Of a stretch of 64,000 nt of DNA, positions 47,201 through 56,762 are shown piece after piece. Source of the stretch: Cryptomeria japonica. Taxonomy: Eukaryota > Streptophyta > Pinopsida > Cupressales > Cupressaceae. Below the pieces are notes generated by a model. It ran no database searches. It was not told the DNA's origin and was given only the letters and a program-made list of their open reading frames with translations. Both the position numbers and the translations under genes were made by a program. The stretch is taken from NCBI RefSeq assembly GCF_030272615.1, contig NC_081414.1:333421427-333485426 (forward strand), read 5' to 3'. How positions within the stretch are numbered: position 1 is the stretch's first letter; each line of letters opens with the position of its first letter.

Positions 47201-47998
47201 GGCTTTGGTTTGACAAAGAGCACATCCTGAGGGTTCTATGGTGGAGGGATATATGGTATACCAGACTATGGTGTACATTTCTAAATATCTTCCTAAGTTT
47301 GTAGCAAAGATCCATGTGGGTCACATTTGGGATCCCAACACCATTAACAAATTCGAAGGGGAGTACTTGACGGGGAAAGGTAGATTCAGGAAAGTGAGAG
47401 GTAATTATAAGATGTTATTATAGTTAATTAATTCTTAATCTTCAAAATAAATCGATTGTAAGACGTCTAATTATTTTTTGTACAGTTGGTCGAGAGTGGG
47501 ATGCACTACATTTGTATATTGCAAACAATCTTGATTCGATGATGGTATGGATTGAACGTTGTCAACATTATGGATGCACGTTAACATGGGAAGGTGTGGC
47601 TTCACTGGTTAAAGAAGCACATCGTAATGGAGATTCCAATGTTATGCAAAGGGAAATTGATTTAGCATATGGTTTAAGAGATAAACAAGTACATATAAAT
47701 TTATTAATCACCCATATGTTTATCAACTCACAATGTAATAAATTTTACATGTTTGACATATCGCAGGTCAAACACCACAATGCTATGTTCTGCAATGGTC
47801 ATAAATTTTGCATAAAAAAGTTGGATGACACGAAGAGAACTTGTGATTCTGGCATCACTGCAGTCTTTGAGGTGACAAATATTTCATTGAGAAATGACAT
47901 TCATCCTCAATAGTCTCAAAATTGATACTATGGCATTTTGGATGATATACTTGAGTGTGACTTTAATTCCTTCAAATTAGTTTTATTTGTCGTCAAAT
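44260..47998 (+). pseudogene. TNP2-like CACTA transposase gene with introns
   Basis: Encodes the transposase of En/Spm (CACTA) elements. Exon order: transposase-associated domain (CYCPCKICKG, GGHDYHPL); acidic linker (44590-44800); TNP2 core (PRNLRLSLAVDGVNPFGEM, IPPWMSIKREHIMLAMIVPG, VYIEPLIDELLELWNGV, MLLWTIYDAP, FACPVCG, DNMHIGKN); DUF4218-like part (CKEIHKDDIKYW, LPPTFFNAQEHYLIHQVEE, MWMVERHLKFLKALV, PEGSMVEGY); then DUF4216-like (GHKFCIKKLDD, DSGITAVFEV, YYGILDDILECDF). Plausible GT...AG introns: 44464-44565, 44930-45023, 45580-45678, 45858-45942, 46700-46806, 46889-46987 and 47402-47485. Stops at 45282, 47211, near 46534 and 47911 disable it. It breaks off at about 47998 against the antisense ORF. 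Confidence 0.88.
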
Positions 47999-49464
47999 GG
48001 GAACTGAAATTGATGTGGCCTACCTCTGCACACTGCTCTTTTTCTGAACATGCCATTGAAAAAATCCTCAATGTCTTCACATCTTGACACTGCAGTAGAC
48101 AGCCTATATGGCTTAAAGAATTCTTCAAAAAATATCCATCCATCCTTAGTGATCACAAAATGGTGAGCCATAGTAATGGCTGGGAAAATAGTCCCTTTAC
48201 CTCTATTGGTTAGCTCTGCTTCTTGTACTCCCCCAATTTGGCTCAGGACTTCTGCAATCCCTATCTTCAATGGGACTTGACAGGGTAGTAAAAAGGGGGT
48301 GCCTCTAAATCCAAACACTCTAAAAATAGTAGACACAGGGTACAAATATATGTCTCCCCAATTGTGAACAATCTTGATATCCTCTGCAAACTCCTTTGGT
48401 CTGAGAAACTCCAAAAGAGCCTTAGGAATTCTAGGGTTTTCTCTGCATAGAAGAATCCTAATTTTAGATGCAAAGCATATATCAAACTTTAAATAACTTG
48501 CATCTTCTCTATCCCAAGATAGAATAGTACTCCACAATTGCACTGGCATCTCCTCTTTATCCTTGACCTTAATCAGGTCCATCTCCTTTCCAAAATAATC
48601 AGCCCCTTTGAGCAGAAACATATGCATTAACATGGAGTACCATCCAAATGGCCTATCCACCTTACCATTTTTTATTCCTACTAGCCCTTTATGAATTGCA
48701 TCAGCAAGGTATGAGGCATAATCAAATGTTATTTCTAGGGAGGGGTTTAGAATTTGTGTAATCATTAACATATAATGGGTTGGCATATTCTTTTCAGCAT
48801 CCTCTCCAAAAATCTGGCATAATGCCCAATACATACCCTTAGCTCTCAGAGTGAATAGGTTGAGAGAGAATGGTTCCATTATGTTGGGGCCTACAATTGT
48901 TAGCCCCCCTATCTTTACAAATAATTCTTTCAATGGGCCACTTCTAAGATGATCCCTTTGTGTGTTGTAAACCTGGGCTAATGACTCAAAGTCAATAGGT
49001 TCTAACAAATTGGAGGACTCACTGAGTTTAAACACTTTCCTGAATTCATCTTCATTTATCTCAATCAAGACTGATCCCTTTATGTTCCTGATGCATCTTG
49101 CCACAGAGTCATAATTCTGTGCAATCAAGGCTAACAGATCTACATCCATAAAAACACTTGGGACCACAAGCTTTCCTACATCCTACTCCCATATGCCATT
49201 CAAAGGAGCTGGGGAATTCCTCTGCCCAAAATTGACTTTGAAGAGTCCTAAGCCTGACAATCCTATTTCAAGGTCCCTCAAGCAATTACCCTTATCATAA
49301 AGGCCATCTCCAATTTTTAGATGAGGGTTCTTAGGTACTAGCTCTTTGGCCTTAGCCCCAACATTGGTGGACATGGTTAATTGCTCTAAAAACTCATCAC
49401 ACATATTTCGGTCCTGGTAATTAACTTTCCCTGTAAATTCTCTTCTGGGTGCCATTCTAGTCAA
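47983..49464 (-). pseudogene. Antisense ORF of 494 codons, unknown function, in CACTA G
   Basis: One reading frame from ATG at 49464 to TAA at 47983 with a single internal TAG (about 49185). Without that stop it would be a 493-residue protein. I do not recognise the family with confidence. It has a basic N-terminus (TRMAPRREFTGKVNYQDR), then VLIEINEDEFRKVFKLSES, a helical middle (HYMLMITQILNPSLEITFDY) and RPFGWYSMLMHMFLLKGADY. No transmembrane or zinc motif. The helical block followed by a G-x-LLxxLML-like word recalls the middle of ORF2 of element E and plant putative transposon proteins (PF20167-like); this is a weak inference. Its stop codon overlaps the broken DUF4216 end of the transposase. 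Frame preservation is much better than in neighbouring elements. Confidence 0.6.
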
Positions 49465-49856
49465 ACAATTATACCACTAGAAGCTAGCACAAACCTCTAA
49501 TGAAGTAATTCACACAATAGTATTTAAGAAGAAACCAAGAGTTATCAAGAAAATCACAAGAAACCTGATTATTCATCTAAAGAAAATCGCTCTGCAACAA
49601 TTCGTTCTACAACAATTCACTCTGCAACAAACTTCGATGAAACAATACTTAGCAATCAAGTTGATGCAGACTAAAAAGGGCAGGTTGGCATTTAAGTTTT
49701 TAGAAATTAACTCTGCATGCTTCGGCTTTCTTTTCAGAATTAAATTCACCAAATCGAATTCAAAACTGGCTCCAACGGGTCATAATTTCTCTAAGTCTTT
49801 CCTCTGTTTTGCTCTTTTGCTACTTCGCAGAACATAAAACCCATGCTCTTTTCTTT
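49465..49856. other. Upstream region of the antisense ORF in G
   Basis: AT-rich leader. It contains three nearby copies of a word like CTGCAACAATTCGTTCTACA (about 49592-49630). No coding sequence. Confidence 0.4.
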
Positions 49857-51130
49857 CACGAAACAACACTGGCCATTGGATCTTGAGAACTTACATTGTC
49901 TTTATCTCCATTTAATCTATTTGCTTTAGTGTCGGGCCCTACCTCCTTTTTGCCACTTTGCGAAATTTAACAGTCGTGCACTTTTCCTTCGCAAGGCCCT
50001 GCCAAGCGTTAGATCAAACTCAAATCACTCGGCCTTTAACTCCAACCGGGACCATCAATCCTTTTAACTAACCATGCCTCATCTTGATGGCTAACGGTTT
50101 TTTCTATTTCACTGAGGTTAAGCTGTGGGCATTTTCGGGTCACGAAACAATGAGAAGCGTTGGATCAATCTTGAAATGAATGCCTTTTAAGTGGGCCATT
50201 TATCCGGGAATTACTTACCCCACTTGTTATCCGGTTAATAAATGCCACATGGCAGTCAGCCATTAGCCCTGGAAACTCCTTTTGGTTCCACCCTTAATCT
50301 GCCATCTGTTCCCTTTTACTATTCCCACATAACTGTCGATTACACCTAGGCGGGCCCTTAACCACTTTTTTAAACCACGTGTCACTTGACACATTACTAT
50401 CAAGCTCTATAAAAAGTGGCAGCTGTTATGCCACGTCACTCCTCTGTGTGATTTCCACCTGTCTTTTGTGACTTCATGAACATTATTCTTCATTTGGCTT
50501 GCAGCCATGAAACCACGAGAACCGTTAGATCAAAACAGACCTGATCTTCTTTTAACTTCATGCCATGCCTGTCCCTTGGCCTTTTTGCTACTTTGCAATG
50601 ACTAACTTGCTAGCATTTTATCTTCGCGAATTCATGCAAGCCGTTAGATCTCAATAAATTTCTCGTTGTTTACTCTTTTTATGACAACCTTACCTAGACC
50701 CACTGCATACTACCAACTGAGTGCCTTGTCACTGCCATGTCATTGCCAACTGGGGTTACCACATTTACTACCACTCTTAGCGGGACCCTCCACCTTTTCT
50801 CTATTTCACTGAAGGTATAGCTCATGCATCTCTTGGCCACAAAACAACAAGAAGCCATTGATCTTTTTCCAACCCAATCATTCTTTAAGCAAAGAAGACC
50901 GCTTATCTCTGGGACCCGCCAAACCCTTTCGCCACTTCGTGAAGGTTAAAACATGTTCAGCTTGATCTCATGAAACCATGCTATCCGTCCGATCAAATGA
51001 AACTTGATCAGTGTTTAGCTTTGGTCTAGACCTATCTGTTGGGTCCACCTTTGCCTTTCGCTACTTCGAGCAGAAACTAAGTTTCGAGCACTTTTTGGTT
51101 GCGAATCAACGCGGGCCATCAGATCAATAG
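49857..51130 (+). repeat. Right subterminal degenerate repeat array of CACTA G
   Basis: A degenerate unit recurs at least eight times. Its core is close to GCCGTTAGATCAA, preceded by a word like CGAAACCATGAGAA. Cores are near 49871, 50006, 50156, 50521, 50640, 50853, 50985 and 51115. Between cores, GGGACCC-like and TTTGCCACTTCGCGAAGGTTAA-like words (split here: TTTGCCACTT, CGCGAAGG) recur near 49950, 50120, 50590, 50800, 50930 and 51055. Spacing runs from about 115 to 365 bases. The composition is GC-richer than the surroundings. By analogy with En/Spm these may be binding sites for an accessory transposase. Confidence 0.65.
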
Positions 51131-51428
51131 AAAATCACATGATACTTATAAGGCCTGACAGAAATTAGAAAAGGCAAATTAAAAGTGAACAAGAATAAAA
51201 TATTTAAAGGGATTGCCTAGGTAAATGACAAGGGGAGAACACTTTTATGATAAATGGACCCATTGCTTAAGTGAATAAAGTAATGCCAAATTAGAAACCG
51301 AAAGGGTTTTTCTCAGGTATTGAAGTGACTTAAAACCTAAACCCTGGACCCCTTAGGATTTAAAACAAATTGAAAGAACTTCCTTCCTTCGATGGCTCTT
51401 TTATATTAAATTTTTAAAAAAATGATCA

Positions 51429-51638
51429 TCGTCAGAATTACGACGAATACCAAGCTTTTGACCGACAACTTCTTTGACCATCGGCAGAGTCCATTAGATT
51501 GTCGAATTTCTGACAAGCATGGCATTGTTGACCAATCCAACGCCAAGTTTTTGATAGTGGATTTTGTCGACACTTCGACGAAAATTCATCGAAAATCCAA
51601 CAAACGGCAATTGGAAATCAGCTCTGAATGTACTAGTG
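51429..51638 (+). repeat. Right terminal and subterminal region of CACTA G
   Basis: Holds the inverted 19-base copy at 51429-51447 and the terminal inverted repeat ending TAGTG at 51638. Several TCGAC/GTCGA words (51490-51600) lie between them, mirrored by TTTCGACTGAGG near the left end. Confidence 0.7.
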
Positions 51639-51641
51639 AGA

Positions 51642-52075
51642 GGTAAGCTACCTTTAAAATGTTTTGCATGCAACGAGATTGGTCATATAGCAGAAAATTG
51701 CCCTAATGGTGAAAATGAATACAAGAGAGACAAATTTAAGAAGTATAAGGGTAAAGGTAAGAGAGATTGTCTTGTAGCTATTGACAGTGGTATTACTGAT
51801 AAAGAATCTAATGATGATGCTAGTGAAGATATTGTGTTTGTAGCTATTAAGGAAGAAATATCATATCAGAAGGCACTAGTATTCAGAATGGATAACTCTG
51901 ATGATTGGATCATTGATAGTGGTTGTTCACATCACATGACCGGTGATCAGAGCAAATTTCTTTCCCTGAAGGAATTTGATGGTGGTGTTGTTAGATTTGG
52001 CAATGACTCACCCTGTATGGTTAGAGGTAAGGGAGTTATTTCTCTTAATGGGAAGAGCAGTGCTGACAATGTCTA
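51642..52075 (+). pseudogene. Zinc knuckle and protease of Copia D
   Basis: Continuation of D gag after the CACTA insertion. CCHC knuckle CFACNEIGHIAENC at 51660-51701. Protease DWIIDSGCSHHMTGDQSKF at about 51904-51960, then VRFGNDSPCMVRGKG. No stop up to 52075, where element E enters at the target GTCTA. Close to the same part of Copia C. Confidence 0.9.
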
Positions 52076-53020
52076 TGTTAGGGTTCCCACAGATACTGAG
52101 AGGGGGGGTGAATCAGTATCTGACCGGTAATGAAATTTTCTTAAAACTGAATATGTAGAATATAAAGTAATAGTATACCAGTATGCAAGAATTAATGCAA
52201 ATAACATAATCAAAAGCATCCACATGAAAAGAACACCATAACACAAGATGTTTAACGAGGAAACCCGGTGTGGGAAAAACCTCGGTGGGATTTGTGACCC
52301 ACAATATTCACTTACTAGCCAATAAGAGAATATTACTTACAATAGGGGCCTGCACATGCAGGAAGGCCAACTGCCTAGAGCTCACTGCTCAATAAGAAGT
52401 CCCACTGACTTAGAATGAGGATTTACACAAGTCCAATATTCTGTACTGCTTTACAATAGCATCTTCAATGCTAGATTCAGTACCGGTTCTTGCTCTATTC
52501 TTTACATATACCCTTGACCTACAATTTGCACATTAGGTCTGCCTTATAATTTATTTATTGCTTTCTATCCATATCCTACAAATGCCTACAATGATCTCTT
52601 TTATATACAAGAGTCATTTTACAATTTGCCAAGTCGGCTTACAATGATAAACAAAATATTACATATCAAAAATCCTGTCGGCCTCTGTGCCAGTATACAT
52701 ATTTCCTTCTATGCCGGTGTACATCTTCTGTGTCGGTGCCGGTGTAGATTGATTTTGTTGATGTAGGAGCACTGTTTCATTTAAGTAATGCTTTGCCGGT
52801 ATAATGTCTTTCCAGTGCCATAGGATTGCAAGGTTTCTTGAGTAATGCTTTGCCGGTGCCATAGGATTGCAAGGTTGCCTGAGTAATTCTTTGCCGGTGC
52901 CATAGGATTGCAAGGTTGCCTAAGTAATGCTTTGCCAGTGCCATAGGATTGCAAGGTTGCCATCAATGACAAAACCTTCAATCACACACAATGTCTCATT
53001 GGAGTGTCCATATGCCAACA
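52076..53020 (-). repeat. 3' LTR of element E
   Basis: 945 bp, plus-strand TGTTAGGGTTCC to TATGCCAACA. It contains a minus-strand TATATAAAAG (52596-52605), the motif GAGAGGGGGGGTGAAT (52097-52112, seven G) and the 41-bp tandem array at 52810-52973. Confidence 0.95.
52810..52973. repeat. 41-bp tandem repeat in the 3' LTR of E
   Basis: Four units of 41 bases, each with TGCC(G/A)GTGCCATAGGATTGC, starting near 52810, 52851, 52892 and 52933. They lie in the U3 part on the minus strand, upstream of the TATA-like box, so they could act as promoter repeats. Units differ mainly at CCGG/CCAG and in a short segment before GAGTAATGC. Confidence 0.85.
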
Positions 53021-53252
53021 ATCTCCCCCTTTGGCAATGATGGCAACACTCATGAGAAATTTCAAAAAGATATCCAAAAATGTGTAGACCAAAAAATGTT
53101 ACCAAAAATGTGAGAGCTCCCCCTGAGAATGTGATCCCTGTGTTTTGAATTTTCTCATCTACTACTCCCCCTTTGGCATCAATGACAAAGGTTAGTAGAT
53201 TTTGTAGTTGTACCAATTCATAACCTCAACCTTGTAGTTGGGTAGTTATTAT
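53021..53252 (-). other. 3' untranslated region and polypurine tracts of element E
   Basis: Minus strand. The LTR-adjacent tract is the complement of ATCTCCCCCTTT at 53021-53032. Two more tracts are near 53120 (CTCAGGGGGAGC) and 53166 (CAAAGGGGGAGT). GTTGCCATCATTG beside the first tract pairs with GTTGCCATCAATG inside the LTR, in inverted orientation. Confidence 0.75.
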
Positions 53253-56200
53253 CTAAAGAATATCTCCAAAAATTAAGTTTGTGCCATCCATAAACTTATT
53301 GCTCTCCTTTATTGCTATCTCAGTTCTGTATACTGTACCGGTGAGATGCTGCAAGTGCTCTGCCAGTGTTTTGCTACCTTGTGTTAGTGCCTCTAAGATT
53401 TCCTTATGCAGAGATGCTAAATAGTCCAATCTTGGACTTAGTTTAGATCTCAAAAATTTTGCCTTGTTTATTATTTTCTCTTTTTCTCTTTCTAATTTGA
53501 GCAATTCTTCCTCAAAATTTGTTATCTTTTCGTCAAAAACTGATAATGTATCGGGTGAGTTAACAAAATTATCAGCAAGTTTATTGATCTCTTCCTGTAC
53601 CTTGCTCATCTTTTTGTCTACATTCGTGGTCAAAAAGTTTATCTTACAGGTGTCTTTGTACAAAGTTTTGTACTCTTTCAATAAATTGCATAGTTCTGGT
53701 AGAAGTGTGTCAAATTCCCTGTTACACTTCTTTATTCCTTCCTCAAAGAATTTCTGTTTCTCTTTTTCTACACTATCCTTTACAGTTTCTACCTTTGTTT
53801 GCTCAAAATTTCCAGAAATATATTTACAAAGTGTATCCAACTGGCCTAAAGAATCTTTGTTGGCTATATTACAATTGGGAGCTATTAATTTCAAAACTGG
53901 AATTGAATCATCTATCACTTTATAGGCTTGTGAGCTATAATAAGTTATTTTCTTGATAGATTCGAGCAATACCTCTATTACATTTGATGGTGACCCAATA
54001 AACTGAGTGCCGGTAGAAGTGACCATGCTGGTATTGACCTTTGGTAGGTTTGTTTGTGTCTCCATCTCTTTAAGCACAGTTTTTCCTGCATCATTTCTTA
54101 TCGGTGGCATCTGTTCTGGAGCCTTTAGCTCTATTGGTTGCTCTGTTTGTGTTCCAGATTCCATCTTTTTCTCTAAATCTGCTGCCGGTTGCTCTTTGTT
54201 TCTTGTTGCTGGTTGCTCTTTGTTTCCTATTGCCGGTTGCTCTTTGTTATCAGATTTATCTGTGGTATCCTTATCTACCACTATGTTGATTTTTTGAGTA
54301 TCAACATTCATAGTATATAGGACTTCAGGATTAGGATTATTATCCTCCATGTCCATGCTCTCAGTTGCCGGTTGATCTTCTGCATTTGTTGTTTTTACCA
54401 GTGGAGAATTTAAAGGAGGTGGGGGTAAGTTGTCTCTAATCTTGATACTTGGTGGTCCACCAACTTTCCCTTTCCCTTTGTCCTTTTGATATACCAGAAT
54501 GGGCTTGGGATTCCAATATTCTTCTTGTTTTTCTTTTTCAACCAAGAATGTATCCCAACCATCTTCTATTTCATTTGAAACTTCAGTAACTCTACCTGCC
54601 ATTAGTGATATTTGCCGGTGTGTAGTGGAAAAAACTGTCCGGTTGGCCTGAGCTATCAAATCATCAATTTCCTTAGGTGAGTTGACCGGGTATACTGCAA
54701 GTAATTTTTCTATTTTAATTTTCTTATCCAACTCTACTATTCCTTGCCTTCTAGCCTCAAGTCTTTTATATAATTCATCAGGAATTTCATTTAGGACTTG
54801 CATCAAAAACTTTTTATATATGTCCATGTGTAATATAACACTTTCCTCGACTTGTCCTTTCTCATCATCTGATAGGGTGTCATAGATTTTCCCTATGTTT
54901 TTCAATTTACCTTCCTGTGTGATCTCATTCAGTAATATGTCAAAAGGGGCCAAGTCAGTGTTTGTCTTCTTCTTCTTTTTGGAGGTCAGCTTTTTCTTAG
55001 GTGTGGCTTTCTTGACTGGAGACCTCACAACTTGTTGCTTCTGTCTTGTCCTTCTAGGTGAAGGAGTGGATACCGGTGAGGGGTCTCTTTTCCTAACAAC
55101 TCTTTTGAAAGTTACTGGCATATCTCCTTCTGAGGAGGTATCTACCAGTGATAGATGAGTTTTAGGCTGTTGGGCTGCCAACTCTTCTTCTGTTATGCCG
55201 GTTTTCTTTAATACATCATATTTTATGGCTTTTGCTTTCCTGGTTCCTTTCGTCATAGATGCCTCAACTTTTTTAACTCTCTTTTTAGATTGAATTTGAC
55301 TTTTGATGGTCTTAGCACTACCAAATACTTCTTCCTTTGGTTCATTGCGGGCTTCCAGAAGTGCTTTGGCATAAGTTTCCACTATGTGGTCATCTATTTC
55401 ATACCCCATCTCTGTAACTCAGATTGTTCTTGGGATGAGTGCTTCCATCCAGATCTCATCCTTTTTTATTACAAAGCATATATCATCCTTGTATTTGTTG
55501 ACAATTTCTTGTGATAGTCTGATTCTTTTATTCATTTTGACCTTTAGTGCTTGAAAATACTCATTGATATTCTTTTCTCTGTTTTCACCCATGTTGTTGA
55601 ATAAGTCAGACAATTGTTTTCCTACTGGTATGTCGAATCCAAAATCCTTATAGCCTATACCGGGAGCCTGTTTGGTTATATGTAACATTAAGTATACAAG
55701 CAAATTTCCAAATCTAAAGGTTCCTTTCTTATCCTTCTTGATTTTTGCCAAATTGTCAATTAACTCATCTTTTAACCATTCACATATATCAATTTTTACA
55801 TTGTCCTTAACCATGTCATAAGCACTTTTTATGCATAAACTGGAAACAGAGTTAAGCCTATTTGCATGAGTTTCTTTGTAACCTAGAATCATGCTAATGA
55901 ATCTCACATTTGTATCGGTCACATCATTAACCCTCAATGATCTTTTGTCGGATGTTGCACCAGTTAATTTCATTACTAGGTCATTGGAGACCTTCTTGGT
56001 TTTGTCGGGTCTGGTACCGGTGGAAGGTAACCTTGTTACTACTTTCACAGCTACCTTTGTAATTTTATGCACTAAGTCAAGCCAAAAGAATGAGCCATTT
56101 ACCCTGCTAAGAACTACCCTAACCACTTCCTTGGGAAATTCAAGAATGCACAGGATTTCAGTGAATCCTAGGGTTTCAACAATTTTATGTTCAGGTTTCA

Positions 56201-56456
56201 CATTTCCGACATTGTCACATATAACAAATTTATACATGTTTTTGATTTCTTCATCACCTAATTCCTCTATGTTGCAATGAATATACATTCTAGGGTCTTC
56301 TGCATAAACAACACCCCTTGGAATTTGGGAAAAAGCACCTGTGTTGTCATCTTTCTTAGCTACCTCGGGAACTAGCTGAAACACGGGCCTAGGTCAGTTT
56401 ATAACCTCAACTACTGTAGGGTTTGCTATGAATTCAGGTGCAGAGGAGGATGCCAT
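53253..56456 (-). pseudogene. ORF2 of element E: about 1,067-residue protein of unknown function
   Basis: One frame from ATG (56456) to the stop at 53253, broken only by two TGA codons (near residues 21 and 346, where element F has Cys and Trp). Regions: a conserved N-terminal half (residues about 1-400), with PRPVFQLVPEVAKKDD, LVMKLTGATSDKRSLRVND, FRFGNLLVYLMLHITKQ and DICFVIKKDEIWMEALIPRT; a basic, NLS-like stretch (KKATPKKKLTSKKKKK); a helical segment (VILHMDIYKKFLMQVLNEIP); a Pro/Thr/Glu-rich linker with three near-repeats of NKEQPA; and a C-terminal coiled coil (LLKLEREKEKIINKAKFLRS). No catalytic motif of any retroelement enzyme seen. The N-terminal block may share a fold with plant putative transposon proteins; low confidence. 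The ORF begins 306 bases after ORF1. Confidence 0.75.
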
Positions 56457-56762
56457 GATGATAAATACCTTTTTCTGCCTTTGGATGGATTGATTGCTGA
56501 AGTGCTTTGCCTCTTTGCTCGGAATGCCTTAGCTTGGAAATCTTCGCGCTCTCTGAAAGTTTGAATTCACGGTGAAATGAAATGGAGCCAAAAACCTTAT
56601 TTTATAAAGTCTTTTCTGGTACCTACCACATTAATTGTTTGCCGGCAATGTATTAACTCAACTTTATTTGCCGATAATGAAGGATTTTCAACTTCTTTTC
56701 TCTAACCGAGGGAATAATAGCACATGTGTCATTAAATTGCCAAACCCTCAAGATAATTTTCT

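Larger units (their letters stand above)
41548..51638 (+). mobile_element. Element G: CACTA (En/Spm) DNA transposon
   Basis: 10,091 bp. It begins CACTAATACATT and ends with the inverse of CACTAGTACATT, flanked by the 3-bp duplication AGA (41545-41547 and 51639-51641), as expected for CACTA transposons. Removing it and one AGA restores the gag frame of Copia D exactly. Contents: captured PPR fragment (minus), TNP2-like transposase gene with introns (plus), a long antisense ORF of unknown function, and a subterminal repeat array at the right end. The transposase has a few stops, so this copy is probably not autonomous. Confidence 0.93.

Noticed and set aside
52810-52973. 41-bp tandem units with constant spacing looked at as a CRISPR-like array
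   Set aside because: Units are head-to-tail without unique spacers, lie in an LTR and occur again in the partner LTR; the genome is plant.
53253-56456. ORF2 of the pol-less family considered as an envelope-like protein
   Set aside because: No signal peptide, no membrane-spanning segment, and a lysine-rich NLS-like stretch; nothing supports envelope function.
53253-56456. Two in-frame TGA codons in ORF2 of E as recoding sites
   Set aside because: Element F has Cys and Trp codons at the same places, so ordinary point mutation explains them.
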